DNA of 31,333 nt, from contig JAEWGL010000229.1 of the NCBI GenBank assembly GCA_023388335.1, positions 1-31,333 of the forward strand, in the 5' to 3' direction. The stretch comes from Pseudomonadota bacterium. Lineage in GTDB: Bacteria > Pseudomonadota > Gammaproteobacteria > Pseudomonadales > Pseudomonadaceae. A program made the translations under genes and the position numbers. The notes beneath the pieces were generated by a model. It had not been told where the DNA came from and made no database searches. It worked only from the letters and a program-made list of their open reading frames with translations. Within the stretch, counting starts at the first letter, position 1. Each line of letters begins with the position of its first letter. This document shows positions 30,578-31,333 of this stretch, in pieces.

Positions 30578-30610
30578 TTATCCACAGGCAGGCCCACAGT
30601 AGTTGTGGGC
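30578..30610. repeat. DnaA-box/hairpin element, copy B
   Basis: TTATCCACAG (30578-30587), then the hairpin GCCCACA-GTAGT-TGTGGGC (30592-30610). It ends 5 bases from the yigZ stop, so the hairpin could also serve as its terminator. Similar to copy A in both parts. Confidence 0.65.
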
Positions 30611-30615
30611 AACGC

Positions 30616-31200
30616 TCAGCGGGGCTCCAGGCGAATGCGGCCGCGGCTCAGGTCGGCCAGTTGTTGCTGCAACGCCTGCCGGTGCGCGTCGCCCACTGCC
30701 ACTAGCAAGTCCACGCCATTGGCCGTGAACTGCTCGTCCAGCACCAGGCCATCGACCTCGGCCAGGCGCAGCTTGAGCAGTGCCAGTTCGCTGAAGGTAC
30801 AGCTGCATTGGAATTCGCTGCGGTTGACCAGCGCGCGCTTGGGCGCCTGCTGCAGGCATTTGTTGGCGCCACCGCCATAAGCCCGGGCCAGGCCACCGGT
30901 ACCCAGCTGGATACCGCCGTACCAGCGGATCACCAGCACCACCACCTGGTCGCAGTCCTGGGCCTCGATGGCAGCCAGTATCGGCCGGCCAGCGGTGCCG
31001 CCGGGTTCGCCATCATCACTGCTGCGGTATTGGGTATCCAGCTTCCAGGCCCAGCAGTTGTGCGTGGCGGCGAGGTCGCTATGGCGTTCGATGAAGCCCA
31101 TGGCCTCGGCGGGGCTGCTGATCGGGCCCGCCAGGGTGATGAAGCGGCTCTTGCGAATCTCTTCGCGGTATTCGCAGAGGTCGAGCAGAGTAGAAGGCAT
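30616..31200 (-). CDS. YigZ/IMPACT family protein
   Basis: A 194-aa protein of the YigZ (UPF0029/IMPACT) family. The N-terminal domain has the family blocks EIRKSRFITLAGPISSPAEA, HNCWAWKL, SSDDGEPGGTAGRPIL and VVLVIRWYGGIQLGTGGLARAY; the last two are the family signature. The C-terminal domain (about residues 135-190) is a ferredoxin-like fold resembling the end of elongation factor G. In eukaryotes IMPACT competes for GCN1 in translation control; the bacterial role is unsettled and may involve ribosomes or proline-peptide handling. The ATG at 31200 lies 9 bases after the stop of the upstream gene, so the two are probably cotranscribed. Confidence 0.9.
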   Translation of the reverse strand: MPSTLLDLCEYREEIRKSRFITLAGPISSPAEAMGFIERHSDLAATHNCWAWKLDTQYRSSDDGEPGGTAGRPILAAIEAQDCDQVVVLVIRWYGGIQLGTGGLARAYGGGANKCLQQAPKRALVNRSEFQCSCTFSELALLKLRLAEVDGLVLDEQFTANGVDLLVAVGDAHRQALQQQLADLSRGRIRLEPR

Positions 31201-31209
31201 AGGTCCGGG

Positions 31210-31333
31210 TCAGGCGGGCGGCGTCAGGCCGCAGCCTTTGAGAATGATGTGGATAAGGTTGCTGCTAGCGTCTTCCATGTCCTGCTTGGTCAGGCGGCTG
31301 CGGCCGGTAACCTGGCAGATCTGCGTGGCGAAG
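31210..31333 (-). CDS. C-terminal end of a probable TetR-family regulator (partial)
   Basis: Only the last 40 codons are in the window, entering from the right edge and ending in TGA at 31210. The visible residues (FATQICQVTGRSRLTKQDME, then SSNLIHIILKGCGLTPPA) read like the final helix of a TetR-type effector domain, which often ends in I-x-x-I-L-x-G. The DNA-binding half is outside the window, so the family call is tentative. It lies just upstream of yigZ on the same strand. Confidence 0.5.
   Translation of the reverse strand, partial: FATQICQVTGRSRLTKQDMEDASSNLIHIILKGCGLTPPA

Larger units (their letters stand above)
30229..30615. other. 387-base intergenic region with repeated structure
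   Basis: It lies upstream of the SDR and downstream of yigZ, both on the minus strand. No convincing ORF is present. It holds two copies of a DnaA-box plus hairpin element (30377-30406 and 30578-30610) and an AT-rich perfect palindrome (30510-30530), each listed separately. The SDR promoter must lie in the left part. Confidence 0.7.

Noticed and set aside
30377..30610. Replication origin (oriC) because of DnaA boxes
   Set aside because: Only two consensus boxes, no AT-rich unwinding region of the expected size, and none of dnaA, rpmH, gidA or parAB nearby.
1..31333. tRNA, rRNA, transposase, integrase or attachment sites
   Set aside because: None recognised by eye on either strand. A tRNAscan/Infernal run would be decisive for RNA genes; a hit would overturn this.

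Overview
The window is about 31 kb of GC-rich (roughly 65%), tightly packed chromosomal DNA from a fluorescent Pseudomonas, most likely of the P. putida group. The assignment rests on protein similarity, on a P. putida-type REP sequence near 20973-21000, and on a gene order I recall from P. putida (pbpC; FabG/MaoC/thiolase; chemoreceptor; cueR-cueA; copZ; adenine deaminase). No search could be run, so the species is not fixed. I see no rRNA, tRNA, CRISPR, prophage, insertion sequence or clear island; this is mostly core or lineage-core genome.

Region by region: (1) 1-6806, cell envelope: the 3' part of a bacterial alpha-2-macroglobulin (YfhM type), a small antisense-oriented membrane protein gene, and pbpC. 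(2) 6841-8213, an orphan REC-LuxR response regulator beside a short A24 prepilin peptidase, an arrangement that recalls pprB-fppA of P. aeruginosa but without a Tad pilus cluster. (3) 8376-10665, a leftward operon of a MazG-like pyrophosphohydrolase, the tRNA-modifying methyltransferase CmoM, and two tandem DUF4136 lipoproteins. (4) 10721-15240, acyl-chain metabolism: MaoC hydratase and a two-Rossmann FabG4-type reductase on one strand, a thiolase divergent from them, then an AraC-type regulator. (5) 15243-17189, a dCACHE chemoreceptor. (6) 17277-20897, a copper-efflux locus: cueR overlapping cueA, an unknown periplasmic protein, and copZ. Two near-identical CueR-type promoters with 19-bp spacers can be read directly, one before cueA and one before copZ. 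(7) 20898-26853: palindrome/REP region, a Bcr/CflA efflux pump, a 54-aa protein, a quinone-oxidoreductase-like dehydrogenase divergent from a LysR regulator, and an unusual cysteine-rich ArsR-type regulator preceded by a 446-bp stretch. (8) 25903-29424, purine deaminases (adenine deaminase and 8-oxoguanine deaminase) around a ChaA-type cation/proton antiporter. (9) 29545-31333, an SDR, a 387-bp intergenic region with a duplicated DnaA-box/hairpin element and a strong AT-rich palindrome, a YigZ/IMPACT protein, and the end of a probable TetR regulator.

The best-supported functional unit is the copper module: CueR senses Cu(I), CueA exports it, and CopZ carries it in the cytoplasm, with both effector promoters carrying the sensor's dyad. 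I found no clearly undescribed multi-gene system. The least explained items are the heptamer repeat pair at 8284-8376, the repeated DnaA-box/hairpin element with the TCTGATCA palindrome at 30377-30610, the periplasmic protein in the copper locus, the tandem DUF4136 lipoproteins coupled to cmoM, and the possible 56-codon leader ORF before the ArsR-type gene.
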